A stretch of 64,000 nt of DNA from contig DASTOM010000005.1 in assembly GCA_035762545.1 (NCBI GenBank), positions 8,065 through 72,064 on the forward strand, given 5' to 3'. Below are positions 43,617 through 52,900 of this stretch, piece by piece (the stretch's first letter is position 1; each line of letters opens with the position of its first letter). Under the pieces are notes generated by a model. That model saw only the letters and a list, made by a program, of their open reading frames with translations. It was not told where the DNA came from and did not search any database. The position numbers were made by a program, and so were the translations under genes. The DNA comes from JANQRA01 sp035762545. GTDB taxonomy: Bacteria > Actinomycetota > Acidimicrobiia > Spongiisociales > ZC4RG35.

Positions 43617-44620
43617 CCGCGCCGCCTCTTCTTCTCGGCCGGCTCGTCCTGGTCGGGTCCTTTCGCCGCGGCGATGTGGACCAGGGAATCACCCGAGTTC
43701 ACCAGTGGCCGCAACGACTGGGCAATCACCCAGCCCGACTCGGTGGACCTCACCTGGGTGGGTCGCATCCCGAATGCGTCTGAAATCGACGCCACCTCTT
43801 GGCCCTTCTTGACGTGTTCGCCGAGCCGCACCTCCAACTCGGCTATCCCACCCCGTCGTGCCCTCATCCAACGGGTGCGTCGGATCAACCGCGTCGCTCT
43901 GACCTTGGGGAGTCGTGCATCGATCATCCCCATCGATCTGAGGGTGCGCATCACCCCGGTGACGCCGACCTCGATCGCCTCCTCGTCGAAGCGGTGGGCC
44001 TGCCCGCCTTCGTACACGAGCATCGTCTTGCCTCTCTCCACCGCCGCCTGACGGAGGGATCCATCGCGCAATCTGGCGTGGATCGAGAAAGGAGCACCAA
44101 AAGCCCGGGCCAGCCTCAGCGTGGTGGGGTCGTCGAGGTTGGCCCTCACCTGAGGTGCGTTGATCCTGTGATTGCTTGCGGTGTGAAGGTCGATGCCGAC
44201 CATGCACTGATCGACGACTTGCTCCATGAAGAGGTGGGCCAGACGCGATGCGGTGGAGCCACGTGCCGAGCCGGGGAATGAACGGTTGAGGTCTCTTCGG
44301 TCAGGGAGGTACCTCGACTCGTGGATGAAGCCGAGAGGGTTGACGATGGGAACTGCGATCACTGCGCCGCGAAGGTTCTTGGCATCGAGCTCTTTGAGCA
44401 CGCGACGGATGATCTGCAAGCCGTTCAATTCGTCGCCGTGGATCGTGGCCGAGAGCCAGAGGTTGGGGCCGGCCGACCGACCGTTGATCACCTTGACCGG
44501 AAGCGACTCCGTGGCCCCGGTGACCACCCGCGCGAACGGAAGCTCGATTTGGACCTTGCGACCGGGTTGGACGGTGACGTCCCCGACCGTGATGGGCTCG
44601 TTTACCTTCTCAGGTACCAA
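43613..44620 (-). CDS. Succinylglutamate desuccinylase/aspartoacylase family protein
   Basis: A 335-aa zinc deacylase of the AstE/AspA family. The zinc motif is IHGDELNG (His and Glu), with a later His in VGIDLHTASNH, and RDLNRSFPG gives substrate contacts. The C-terminal half (EVRLGEHVKKGQEVASISDA) has a barrel-sandwich-like segment and a basic tail. It is the third gene of an operon with RimB- and RimK-like proteins, so it may release an acidic residue from a modified product. It overlaps rimK by 11 bp. Confidence 0.9.
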   Translation of the reverse strand: MVPEKVNEPITVGDVTVQPGRKVQIELPFARVVTGATESLPVKVINGRSAGPNLWLSATIHGDELNGLQIIRRVLKELDAKNLRGAVIAVPIVNPLGFIHESRYLPDRRDLNRSFPGSARGSTASRLAHLFMEQVVDQCMVGIDLHTASNHRINAPQVRANLDDPTTLRLARAFGAPFSIHARLRDGSLRQAAVERGKTMLVYEGGQAHRFDEEAIEVGVTGVMRTLRSMGMIDARLPKVRATRLIRRTRWMRARRGGIAELEVRLGEHVKKGQEVASISDAFGMRPTQVRSTESGWVIAQSLRPLVNSGDSLVHIAAAKGPDQDEPAEKKRRRG

Positions 44621-45485
44621 CGTTGTCTTCGATGTACTCGATTATCAGCTCTGCGATGTCGACACCGCTGGCAGCCTCGATGCCCTCCAGTCCGGGGGAT
44701 GAGTTGACCTCGAGCACCATCGGGCCCTCGTCCGACTGAAGAAGGTCGACACCGGCGACGTTGAGGCCCATGCTCTTGGCGGCGCGTACCGCCGTCGACC
44801 GCTCCGCTGGCGAGAGCTTGATCACCTCGGCGCTGCCACCGCGGTGGAGATTGGAGCGAAAGTCTCCTGGAGCACCCTGGCGCCGCATGGCCGCCACGAC
44901 CTTGCCACCGACGACGAACGCCCTGATGTCGGCGCCTCCGGCTTCCTTGATGAACTGCTGGACCAGGATGTTGGCATCGAGTTGGCGAAAGGCTCCGATC
45001 ACGGATTCTGCCGCCTTCTTGGTCTCAGCCAACACCACGCCGAGCCCCTGGGTGCCCTCGAGCAGCTTGACCACCACCGGAGTTCCGCCGACCACTTCGA
45101 GGAGCCCGTTGATGTCCTGGATGGAGTGGGCAAAGCTCGTCGTGGGAAGACCCACCCCGGAGCGGGAAAGGATCTGCAAGGAACGGAGCTTGTCACGGGA
45201 GCGACTGATCCCGTCCGAGCTGTTCAGCGTGAACACGTCGGACATCTCGAACTGGCGAACCACCGCAGTGCCGTAGAAGGTGTAGGAAGCGCCGATGCGG
45301 GGGATCACCGCGTGGGGCCGCACCTGCTCACCACGATAGAGGACCTTCGGCTTCCGCGCCGTTATGTCCATGTAACAGCGCAGGTAGTCGACGATCGCCA
45401 CCTCGTGGCCGCGATCGAGGGCAGCTTCTTTGAGCCGCGCCGTCGAGTACAGCGAGGCGCCACGTGACAGGATCGCGACTTTCAC
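44610..45485 (-). CDS. rimK: RimK-type ATP-grasp ligase
   Basis: A 291-aa ATP-grasp enzyme of the RimK family, which in E. coli adds glutamates to the C-terminus of ribosomal protein S6. Key blocks are KLRSLQILSRSGVGLPTT, PVVVKLLEGTQGLGVVLAET (ATP-binding), ILVQQFIKEAGGADIRAFVV and the metal-binding MVLEVNSSPGLEGIE. The target in this organism is unverified. Some RimK relatives make F420 or other polyglutamates. It overlaps the RimB-like gene (ATGA) and the deacylase gene, forming a tight operon. Confidence 0.9.
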   Translation of the reverse strand: MKVAILSRGASLYSTARLKEAALDRGHEVAIVDYLRCYMDITARKPKVLYRGEQVRPHAVIPRIGASYTFYGTAVVRQFEMSDVFTLNSSDGISRSRDKLRSLQILSRSGVGLPTTSFAHSIQDINGLLEVVGGTPVVVKLLEGTQGLGVVLAETKKAAESVIGAFRQLDANILVQQFIKEAGGADIRAFVVGGKVVAAMRRQGAPGDFRSNLHRGGSAEVIKLSPAERSTAVRAAKSMGLNVAGVDLLQSDEGPMVLEVNSSPGLEGIEAASGVDIAELIIEYIEDNVGT

Positions 45486-45955
45486 TCCCCGTCCTTCATG
45501 GCGTTGTCTCTCCGGCTAGGGCGGCCCCCGACGTAGCTGCGCCCCGGGTCCACGACGAACTGGCCGCGGACCGTGCGACGGCCCAGCAGCATCCTGAATG
45601 TCATCTCGTCCCGCGTCGTCAGATTCACGAGCGCCTCGAACTCCTCACCGGCGACCACCAACTTGGTCCGGATGAACGGCCGTCGCTCGGCACGACCACC
45701 CGGGTTCTTCACCATACGCTCTCCGGCTATCTCGGCCACGCATGCAACGCTCGGCCTTTTCTTGCGTTGATGCGGGTGGATCTCGAAACGGACCATCTGA
45801 CGCCCGTCCTCCTCGTATCTCTCCAGGTTGAAGGCGTGGAGAGACGAGTTGTCGGCTCCCGTGTCGACCTTGGCCTTGACCTCTCTCACCCCGAGATCTG
45901 GGAGGGCGACCCACTCTCGCCAGCCGATGGTCTTTCTCTTGCGTCGCCGAGGCAC
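45482..45955 (-). CDS. RimB-like retropepsin-fold protein (ATP-dependent zinc protease family)
   Basis: A 157-aa protein of the RimK-associated family. It has TIGWREWVALPDLGV and then VDTGADNSSLHA, with Asp31 in the aspartic-protease-like DTGA motif, and ends RTVRGQFVVDPGRSYV. Family members are often annotated as ATP-dependent zinc proteases. I place the start at GTG 45955 because TATCCT on the minus strand is eight nt upstream; ATG 45982 would add nine residues covering that box. It is the first gene of the RimB-RimK-deacylase operon. Confidence 0.83.
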   Translation of the reverse strand: MPRRRKRKTIGWREWVALPDLGVREVKAKVDTGADNSSLHAFNLERYEEDGRQMVRFEIHPHQRKKRPSVACVAEIAGERMVKNPGGRAERRPFIRTKLVVAGEEFEALVNLTTRDEMTFRMLLGRRTVRGQFVVDPGRSYVGGRPSRRDNAMKDGE

Positions 45956-46016
45956 GGACGGACAGGATAGAAGCCGATCCATCGCACTGCAGTGTCGCCA
46001 TACACCAGCAGCAAAC

Positions 46017-46052
46017 CTGATACTTGACTTATCAGATTTACTGTGCAATAAT
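46017..46052 (+). promoter_or_regulatory. hsp20 promoter with overlapping palindromic operator
   Basis: TTGACT (46024-46029) and AATAAT (46047-46052) are 17 bp apart, the best sigma-70-like match in this region. An inverted repeat CTGATA-N7-TATCAG (46017-46035) surrounds the -35 box, so a repressor bound there would block polymerase. It differs from the HAIR (CTTGAGT-N7-ACTCAAG) and CIRCE elements. Confidence 0.65.
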
Positions 46053-46119
46053 CCCGCCAGGAATCAAAGTCGAGACGGTCCGATCACGGATCGTCGAGCC
46101 AACAAGGAGGAACGAAAGG

Positions 46120-46533
46120 ATGCTCATGCGATTTGATCCGTTCTCAGACTTCGATCGTCTCTCACGTCAGGTCTGGGGCCAGAGTCGGGCCAATTTCATG
46201 CCCGCTGATGCCTATCGGAAAGGCGAGCGCTTCTATCTCCACCTCGATCTTCCCGGAGTGGATCCCGACTCGATCGACATCACCGTCGAGAAGAACAATC
46301 TCACCGTCACCGCCGAGAGGCGTTTCGAGACCTCCGGCGACGAGCAGATGCTGCTCAACGAGCGCCCGGCCGGTTCGTACTCCCGGCAATTCTTCCTCGG
46401 TGAGAGTCTCGACACCGACGCCATCGAAGCCGGTTACGACCACGGTGTGCTCACCGTGACCATCCCCATCGCTGAGACAGCCAAGGCGCGCAAGATCTCG
46501 GTCAACACCGTTACCGATGCGCTTCCGGCCTAG
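46120..46533 (+). CDS. Small heat shock protein, Hsp20/alpha-crystallin family
   Basis: A 137-aa ATP-independent holdase chaperone. The alpha-crystallin domain runs from about residue 25 to 130 (FYLHLDLPGVDPDSIDITVE, then FFLGESLDTDAIEAGYDHGV, then LTVTIPIAE). The protein is near the normal size. AAGGAGG (46104-46110) lies nine nt before the ATG, one of the few classical ribosome sites here; ATG 46126 is a second possibility. Its promoter and a strong downstream hairpin make it a single-gene unit. Confidence 0.95.
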   Translation: MLMRFDPFSDFDRLSRQVWGQSRANFMPADAYRKGERFYLHLDLPGVDPDSIDITVEKNNLTVTAERRFETSGDEQMLLNERPAGSYSRQFFLGESLDTDAIEAGYDHGVLTVTIPIAETAKARKISVNTVTDALPA

Positions 46534-46553
46534 GTCGGATCCAGCCACCAACC

Positions 46554-46582
46554 GAGAGTCCCGGATGCCCACCGGGACTCTC
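46554..46582 (+). terminator. Hairpin terminator after hsp20
   Basis: GAGAGTCCCGG and CCGGGACTCTC are perfect 11-bp arms around the loop ATGCCCA. The hairpin lies 20 bp after the hsp20 stop. No T-run follows, so it may work as a stem-only or Rho-assisted terminator, or protect the mRNA 3' end. Confidence 0.6.
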
Positions 46583-46615
46583 ATCGCGTCTACCCGAGGC
46601 AGGTAGGGTCCCGGC

Positions 46616-46948
46616 ATGGCCCACGAGTTGATCGCATACAAGAAGGCCCTTGAATCGATCCCGAGCGATGAGCGCTATGCCGAGGTCTTCACCAGGGGTA
46701 CTTCTTCCGCAGGCATCTACGCGCCACACGAGAGCGACGAGCAGGGGGCGCACGATGAGGACGAGTACTACGTGGTCCTCAACGGATCGGGTTTCTTCGT
46801 CTCCGAAGGGGATAGGGTCCCGTTCGGCCCAGGCGACCTGATCTTCGTGAGCGCGGGGACGGAGCACCATTTCGAGGGGTTCACCCCCGACCTCGCGGTG
46901 TGGGCCATCTTCTGCCCCCCAACGGGAAACGGCGGCGACGGCTCCTAG
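46616..46948 (+). CDS. Cupin-domain protein
   Basis: A 110-aa single-domain cupin with the metal-binding pattern EDEYYVVLNGSGFFV and, later, PGDLIFVSAGTEHHFEGF. Such small beta-barrels can be enzymes or sensors; nothing in the sequence tells which. The ATG has TAGGGT (46604-46609) six nt upstream and no Shine-Dalgarno. Confidence 0.85.
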   Translation: MAHELIAYKKALESIPSDERYAEVFTRGTSSAGIYAPHESDEQGAHDEDEYYVVLNGSGFFVSEGDRVPFGPGDLIFVSAGTEHHFEGFTPDLAVWAIFCPPTGNGGDGS

Positions 46949-46959
46949 AGTCCGACCCG

Positions 46960-47103
46960 ATGGACGGTAGGCGACCCAAGATGCCGGCCTGGTTGGTCGG
47001 GCTGATCCTGGCCGCGGCCATCTTCGCTTTGGTGTTCATCGTCCTGGCGACGTTGGGCTACGGCGACGACCCTGTGGTCGATAGTCTCGCTGCGATGCGA
47101 TAG
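46960..47103 (+). CDS. Short single-pass membrane protein
   Basis: A 47-aa protein with one membrane helix (about residues 9-32, WLVGLILAAAIFALVFIVLA), a short basic N-terminus and an acidic tail. TAGAGT (46946-46951) lies eight nt before the ATG, so the transcript should be leaderless. Its stop codon directly abuts the next ATG, tying it to the phosphotransferase. No family is recognised. Confidence 0.6.
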   Translation: MDGRRPKMPAWLVGLILAAAIFALVFIVLATLGYGDDPVVDSLAAMR

Positions 47104-47991
47104 ATGGTCGGGGCGAACATGCCCGCCGCCGAGATCGAGGTCACGCTCGATCTCGTCGAGCGTCTACTCGCGGATCAACGCCCCGCTCTGGCCGGGCTAC
47201 CGCTCGAGGTGATGGGCAACGGTTGGGACAACTACTCGGTCCTGATCGGGGACAGTCTCGTTGGTCGGTTCCCCCGGAGAAGGGCTTCGGCCGAGTTGAT
47301 CCAGAACGAGGCACGATGGCTCCCGATCCTCGGGCCGAGCCTGCCGCTGCCTGTTCCGGTTCCGCTCTTCGTCGGCGAGCCGGCGCCGGGCTATCCCTGG
47401 CCGTGGTCGATAGCCAAGCTGTTACCCGGGTCACCGGCCAATGAGGTCGAAGATCTGGACTACGGGATCTGTGCAGATCAGATCGGTCGTTTCTTGGGGG
47501 CGCTCCACGTGACCGCACCTCGAGATGCGCCCACCAACGCCTACCGGGGAGTGCCTCTCCTGCAGCGGGACACCACATTTCGAGAGCGTCTCAGCGAGCT
47601 GGACCCGATCCTCGATGTCGGGCTCGCCGTCACCATCTGGGAATCGGCTCTGGAGGCGAGACCCTTTGCCGACGATCCGGTTTGGATTCACGGAGACCTG
47701 CAGCCACACAACTTGCTGGCCCTCGGTCGGCGTCTGTCGGCGGTGGTCGACTTCGGCGATGTCACCTCAGGAGATCCGGCGACAGACCTGGCCGTCGTGT
47801 GGAGCCTTCTCGTCAACGATGCCCGTGCCCATTTCTGGTCCGCGTACGGCACACACGACGAAGCCCTCCTCCAACGTGCCCGGGGGTGGGCACTCAACCT
47901 GGGGACGGCGATGCTGGCGAACTCTGCAGACAATCCGGCGCTGTTCGCCGTGGGGCGGCGCACCGTGGACGCGGTGCTGGCGGGGGATTAA
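47104..47991 (+). CDS. Aminoglycoside phosphotransferase (APH) family protein
   Basis: A 295-aa kinase-fold protein. The catalytic loop is WIHGDLQPHN (His196, Asp198, Asn203) and the metal motif is DFGD (216-219). Such proteins phosphorylate small molecules: some are antibiotic kinases, many are sugar, choline or homoserine kinases. The substrate is unknown. It begins immediately after a 47-aa membrane protein; ATG 47119 is another possible start. It overlaps a convergent VanW gene by four bases. Confidence 0.87.
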   Translation: MVGANMPAAEIEVTLDLVERLLADQRPALAGLPLEVMGNGWDNYSVLIGDSLVGRFPRRRASAELIQNEARWLPILGPSLPLPVPVPLFVGEPAPGYPWPWSIAKLLPGSPANEVEDLDYGICADQIGRFLGALHVTAPRDAPTNAYRGVPLLQRDTTFRERLSELDPILDVGLAVTIWESALEARPFADDPVWIHGDLQPHNLLALGRRLSAVVDFGDVTSGDPATDLAVVWSLLVNDARAHFWSAYGTHDEALLQRARGWALNLGTAMLANSADNPALFAVGRRTVDAVLAGD

Positions 47992-49670
47992 GCCTGGGGG
48001 ATCGGCCTTCCGGCGCAATCGAGCCCGTCGCCCGGCCTGTAGTTGGCGATGATGGTGTCCACCTCGACCCTCCCATCGGAGAAGGTCCGCTGCCGATCGA
48101 TCTCGCTGTGACGACATTGGTTGCGCCGGGTGATCCGTTGCTCCAACTCCTCCACCATGACATTTTTCGTCGAATACATCGTGACCGTGATCGAGGTGTC
48201 GTCGTAGGTCGGCCAGATCAGCACGGGAAACTCGGTCGAGTTCGTCAGCACCAGGTCGGGTCCGGGGATCGAGAGAGTCGCCTCGCGCCCGAACGGGTAG
48301 CGGGAGAAGTAGATCGAATGGCTCTGGTACCGGTCGAGGTCGAGCCCTGCATAGAAGGCGGCGTTGAAGATGGTCGTGACGAACTGGGAGACACCGCCGC
48401 CCACCTCGTCGGTCATGTAGCCGGACCGGATGGCGCCGGCGGCGACGTAGCCCTTCTCTCGGGTGCGCGGCCCGACGTATTCGTTCATCGAAAGCGTCTC
48501 TCCGGGCAGGAGATAGAAGCCGCGCATGAAGTCGGCCATCGTCTGGATGTTGGTTACCCGGCTCTCACAGCACGGGTGGTTGGTGGTGAACTCGGCCACG
48601 ACTTCGGTCACTGCCGAGCCGTCGGCCCACGAGACGGCTGTCGGATCGTCGTCGGCTCTCGTCTCGAAGAAGAAGAAGCTCGACCCTCCCTCGAGGTATT
48701 GCTCGGCGGCTCTCTCGACGGACTCCCTCGAGCAACAGATGGGCGGAGGCTCACCTTCTTGTCGCACCACCACTTTGCCGTCGACCACCTCGAGTCGAGG
48801 CTTCTCGAAGTCGCCGATCGGCTCGGGGAACGCAGCCTCGATCTCCTGTTGAAGACCATCGAGATCGAATGCGATCGACATCTCGCCGTCCTCCACGGTG
48901 GACACGAGATTTCGGCGTACCTGGCCCGCGGTGAGCTTGGCGGTGTGGTCGGCTATGACCGCTAGCAGGCCGTTGCGGGTGAGCTCGTTGACATTCAGCG
49001 CGACTCTCTCTGCCTCACCGTTGGGAAGCAAAGGCTCGATCCTCCTCTGCTCAGCCGAGATCGACACCGGTCCCGCGGTTACGTCGGCGGTCTCCAGTGC
49101 TGCGATCACCTGGTCGATGTCCACTCCTGTCCCGTCCGTTCCCGGGACGATGTACATGTACGACGAGTCGTCGTTGGTCAGAACCGGCTCTATCGGGTGA
49201 GAGAGGATGAAGTCGTCCGTGGAAAGTCGCTCCCGCGCCTTCTCGGTATCGAACGTGTAGTGATCAGAGATCTCGACGGTCTGGAACGGGGTCGATATCC
49301 AGGACACGAACTCCGGCCAGGGCTCGTCGGCGTGCCGGGCTGACATCGCGGCCGAGACCGTGTCCGTGAAGAGGTAGTCGTATCCGATCTCTCCCGCGGT
49401 GAGTGTCATTTGTCGCGGACCGAGGTCGATCACGACCGGTGTCGCCAAGAACTCGGCTTCCCGGTTCTGGATCTCCGTCGCGGCGTCGGACGGTGCGAGG
49501 CCGGATAGGTCGACACCCGCGAACCGAACATTCGGCGCGATCTCGTCGCCCTCGCTGGCGACGTGGGTCGTCCATGCGACGGCGGCTATGGCGACCGGAA
49601 TGAGTAGTGAAGGGAGTACCCAGAGCCAGCCGTTGGGGTGCTCACGGTGTCTGGCCATGCCAGGTGGCAT
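47988..49670 (-). CDS. VanW family protein with YoaR-like peptidoglycan-binding repeats
   Basis: A 560-aa exported protein. After an N-terminal hydrophobic helix (LWVLPSLLIPVAIAAVAW), two repeats of the YoaR/PG_binding_4 type (about 50-300) lead to the C-terminal VanW domain (GETLSMNEYVGPRTREKGY, then VGGGVSQFVTTIFNAAFYAG). It is likely involved in cell-wall biology, but its biochemical role is unknown. Cys pairs PICCS and NHPCCES are present. ATG 49670 and ATG 49658 are the likeliest starts; a TTG at 49691 is less so. Confidence 0.87.
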   Translation of the reverse strand: MPPGMARHREHPNGWLWVLPSLLIPVAIAAVAWTTHVASEGDEIAPNVRFAGVDLSGLAPSDAATEIQNREAEFLATPVVIDLGPRQMTLTAGEIGYDYLFTDTVSAAMSARHADEPWPEFVSWISTPFQTVEISDHYTFDTEKARERLSTDDFILSHPIEPVLTNDDSSYMYIVPGTDGTGVDIDQVIAALETADVTAGPVSISAEQRRIEPLLPNGEAERVALNVNELTRNGLLAVIADHTAKLTAGQVRRNLVSTVEDGEMSIAFDLDGLQQEIEAAFPEPIGDFEKPRLEVVDGKVVVRQEGEPPPICCSRESVERAAEQYLEGGSSFFFFETRADDDPTAVSWADGSAVTEVVAEFTTNHPCCESRVTNIQTMADFMRGFYLLPGETLSMNEYVGPRTREKGYVAAGAIRSGYMTDEVGGGVSQFVTTIFNAAFYAGLDLDRYQSHSIYFSRYPFGREATLSIPGPDLVLTNSTEFPVLIWPTYDDTSITVTMYSTKNVMVEELEQRITRRNQCRHSEIDRQRTFSDGRVEVDTIIANYRPGDGLDCAGRPIPQA

Positions 49671-49746
49671 GCTACGGGCAACCGATTCCAATCGGGTTCA
49701 TTGGCCCCGACGGTCGGCGAACCGTGTGCCGCGAGTCACTCAAACC

Positions 49747-49776
49747 TTGACGCGTTTCGCGGATGTGCGATAGAGT
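49747..49776 (+). promoter_or_regulatory. rpoB upstream promoter P1
   Basis: TTGACG (49747-49752) and TAGAGT (49771-49776) are 18 bp apart. It would give a leader of about 150 nt before rpoB. Confidence 0.55.
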
Positions 49777-49853
49777 GAGCGCTGAGTCATAGGGACTCCG
49801 GATCACCGCCGATGGGACACCCTCGGAGGTGGTCTGACAACCTAGTTTCCGAA

Positions 49854-49882
49854 TTGGGACGTGCTGACGCGTGTGTTAGCAT
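49854..49882 (+). promoter_or_regulatory. rpoB proximal promoter P2
   Basis: TTGGGA (49854-49859) and TAGCAT (49877-49882) are 17 bp apart. Transcription from here would start near 49889, 45 nt before the rpoB start, and include the AAGGAGG ribosome site at 49921-49927. Confidence 0.5.
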
Positions 49883-49933
49883 GTCCTTTCTTGCGTTACC
49901 CCCTTTATACCCACCACCTCAAGGAGGCACCCC

Positions 49934-52900
49934 TTGGCTTCGCGCGTGGCTGAGCGGTTTTCGTTCGGGAAGATCCCCGAAGTTCTGCCGCTACCAAACC
50001 TGTTGGCTGTCCAGCATGAGTCCTTTCAATGGTTCCTGGACGAAGGTCTTCGTGAGATCTTCGACGAGATAAGCCCGATCGAGGACTTCACCGGATCCCT
50101 TGCCCTCGAGCTCACCGACCATCGCTTCGGTGAGCCACAGATGTCTCTCGAAGAGGCCCAGGAGCGGGATGCGAATTACGCCCAGCCTCTGTTCGTCACC
50201 GCACGGTTCATGAACCGGGGCACCGGCGAGATCAAGGAGCAGCAGGTCTTCCTCGGCGACTTCCCGATCATGACCGACAAGGGCGTCTTCGTCATCAACG
50301 GCACCGAGCGCGTCATCGTCTCCCAACTCGTCCGGTCCCCCGGCATCTACTACGACGTCGCCAAGGACAAGACCTCTGACAAGATGATCTACTCCGGGAA
50401 GATCATTCCCGGTCGTGGCGCCTGGCTCGAGTTCGACACCGACAAGAAGGACACCATCGGTGTCCGCGTCGACCGGAAACGTCGTCAGTACGTCACCGCC
50501 TTCCTCAAGGCTCTCGGCATCGCCGAGACCGACGAGGAGATCCTCGAGTTGTTCGGCCACGCCGAGTCGATCAAGAACACGATCGAGCGCGACACGAACG
50601 CCGACAAGGAAGAAGCGCTTCTCGACCTGTACCGCAAGCTCCGACCTGGCGAGCCCACGACCGTCGAGTCGGCACGTGGCCTCATCCAGACCCTTTTCCG
50701 CAATCCGAAGCGGTACGACCTGACGCGGGTCGGGCGTTACAAGATCGCCCAGAAGTTCGGCGAGGACGCCCCCAAGGACTATCGGGCCGAAGGGCTCCAG
50801 ATGTTGCGCGACGAGGACATCGTCGATGCCATCCGCTACCTGGTCGCCCTGCACGCCGGTAACGCCACAATGGAGACCCACGTCGGCAACGAGGTCGGGA
50901 TCTCCACCGACGACATCGACCACTTCGGCAACCGGCGCATCCGCACCGTGGGCGAGCTGGTGCAAAACCAGGTTCGAGTCGGATTGACCCGTCTCGAGCG
51001 TGTGGTTCGCGAGCGCATGACCACACAGGACCCCGATGCGATCACGCCACAGAGCCTGATCAACATCCGTCCGGTCACCGCCGCGATCAAGGAGTTCTTC
51101 GGCACCAGCCAGCTGAGCCAGTTCATGGACCAGCCCAACCCGCTGGCGGGGCTGACTCACCGTCGTCGTCTCAACGCACTCGGCCCCGGTGGTCTGAGCC
51201 GCGAGCGCGCCGGGTTCGAAGTCCGTGACGTCCACCCGTCTCACTACGGCCGGATGTGCCCCATCGAGACGCCGGAAGGCCCGAACATCGGTCTGATCGG
51301 CTCGCTTGCTTGCTACGCCCGGGTCAACGACTTCGGGTTCATCGAGACTCCATACCGCAAGGTCGAGAATGGCGTCGTCAGCAGCACCAAGGTGGATTAC
51401 CTCACCGCCACCGAAGAGGAGCGCCACGTCATCGCCCAGGCCAACGCACCACTCAAGGAGGACGGTGCGTTCGTCAACAAGCGTGTGCTGGTTCGACGTG
51501 CTGGTGGCGAAGTCGAGTACGTCGATGCGAAGAGCGTCGACTACATGGACGTCTCACCGAAGCAGATCGTCTCTGTCTCGACATCGCTCATCCCGTTCCT
51601 GGAGCACGACGATGCCAACCGCGCTCTGATGGGCTCGAACATGCAGCGTCAGGCCGTGCCGCTACTCACCGCCGAGTCGCCGCTGGTCGGTACCGGCGTC
51701 GAGGCCCGCGCCGCACAGGACTCCGGCGACATGATCGTCTCCCCGATCGCAGGCGAGGTGACCGAGGTCACCGGTGATGAGATCGTCGTCAAGGAGAGCG
51801 GGACCAACAAGAAGCACACCTTCGTGCTCGACAAGTTCAAGCGCTCCAATCAGGGCACCTGCATGAACCAGAAGGCCGTCGTCACCGAAGGCGACAAGGT
51901 CAAGGTCGGCGACGTGCTCGCCGACGGCCCCTCCACCGAGTTGGGTGAGCTCGCCCTCGGACGCAACCTGCTGGTGGCTTTCATGCCCTGGCAGGGTCAC
52001 AACTACGAGGACGCAATCATCATCTCGGAGCGACTCGTCAAAGACGACGTCCTCACGTCGATTCACATCGAGGAGCACGAGATCGACGCCCGTGACACCA
52101 AGCTCGGTGCCGAGGAAATCACCCGGGACATCCCCAACGTTCCCGAGGAAGTCCTCGCCAACCTCGACGATGAAGGGATCATCCGGGTCGGGGCCGAGGT
52201 GGGGCCGGGCGACTACTTGGTTGGCAAGGTCACCCCGAAGGGCGAGACCGAGCTGACCCCGGAGGAGCGTCTTCTCCGTGCCATCTTCGGTGAGAAGGCT
52301 CGTGAGGTCCGTGACACTTCCCTCAAGGTGCCGCACGGTGAGACCGGCAAGGTCATCGCCGTCAAGGTCTTCAAGCGGGAGGACGGTTTCGACCTCAGCC
52401 CCGGAGTCAACGAGCTGGTCCGCATCTACGTCGCCACCCAACGCAAGATCTCGGAGGGCGACAAGCTGGCCGGACGTCACGGCAACAAGGGAGTCATCTC
52501 CAAGGTGCTGCCCGAAGAGGAGATGCCCTTCCTCGCCGACGGCACGCCGGTGGACATCATCTTGTCCCCGCTCGGCGTCCCGTCACGAATGAACCTCGGC
52601 CAGGTGCTAGAGACGCATCTCGGATGGGCCGCCGCCCAGGGCTGGGAGCCGTTCAACGGCGACTCCCCGGCTGCGGTGGGCACCAAGCCCTGGACCAAGA
52701 CGGCAACACCGGTGTTCGACGGTGCACGCGAGGACGAGATCATGCAGGTGATCGCCACGGCGCACCCCAACCGGGACGGTGACCGACTGGTCGGTGAAGA
52801 CGGAAAAGCCACTCTCTATGACGGCCGGACCGGTGAGCCCTTCGACACCGATGTCACGGTGGGTTTCATCTACATGCTGAAGCTGGTCCACCTCGTCGAT

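Noticed and set aside
47104..47991. Aminoglycoside resistance gene
   Set aside because: The kinase fold is clear, but the family is broad and nothing here points to an antibiotic substrate, so I kept the general name.
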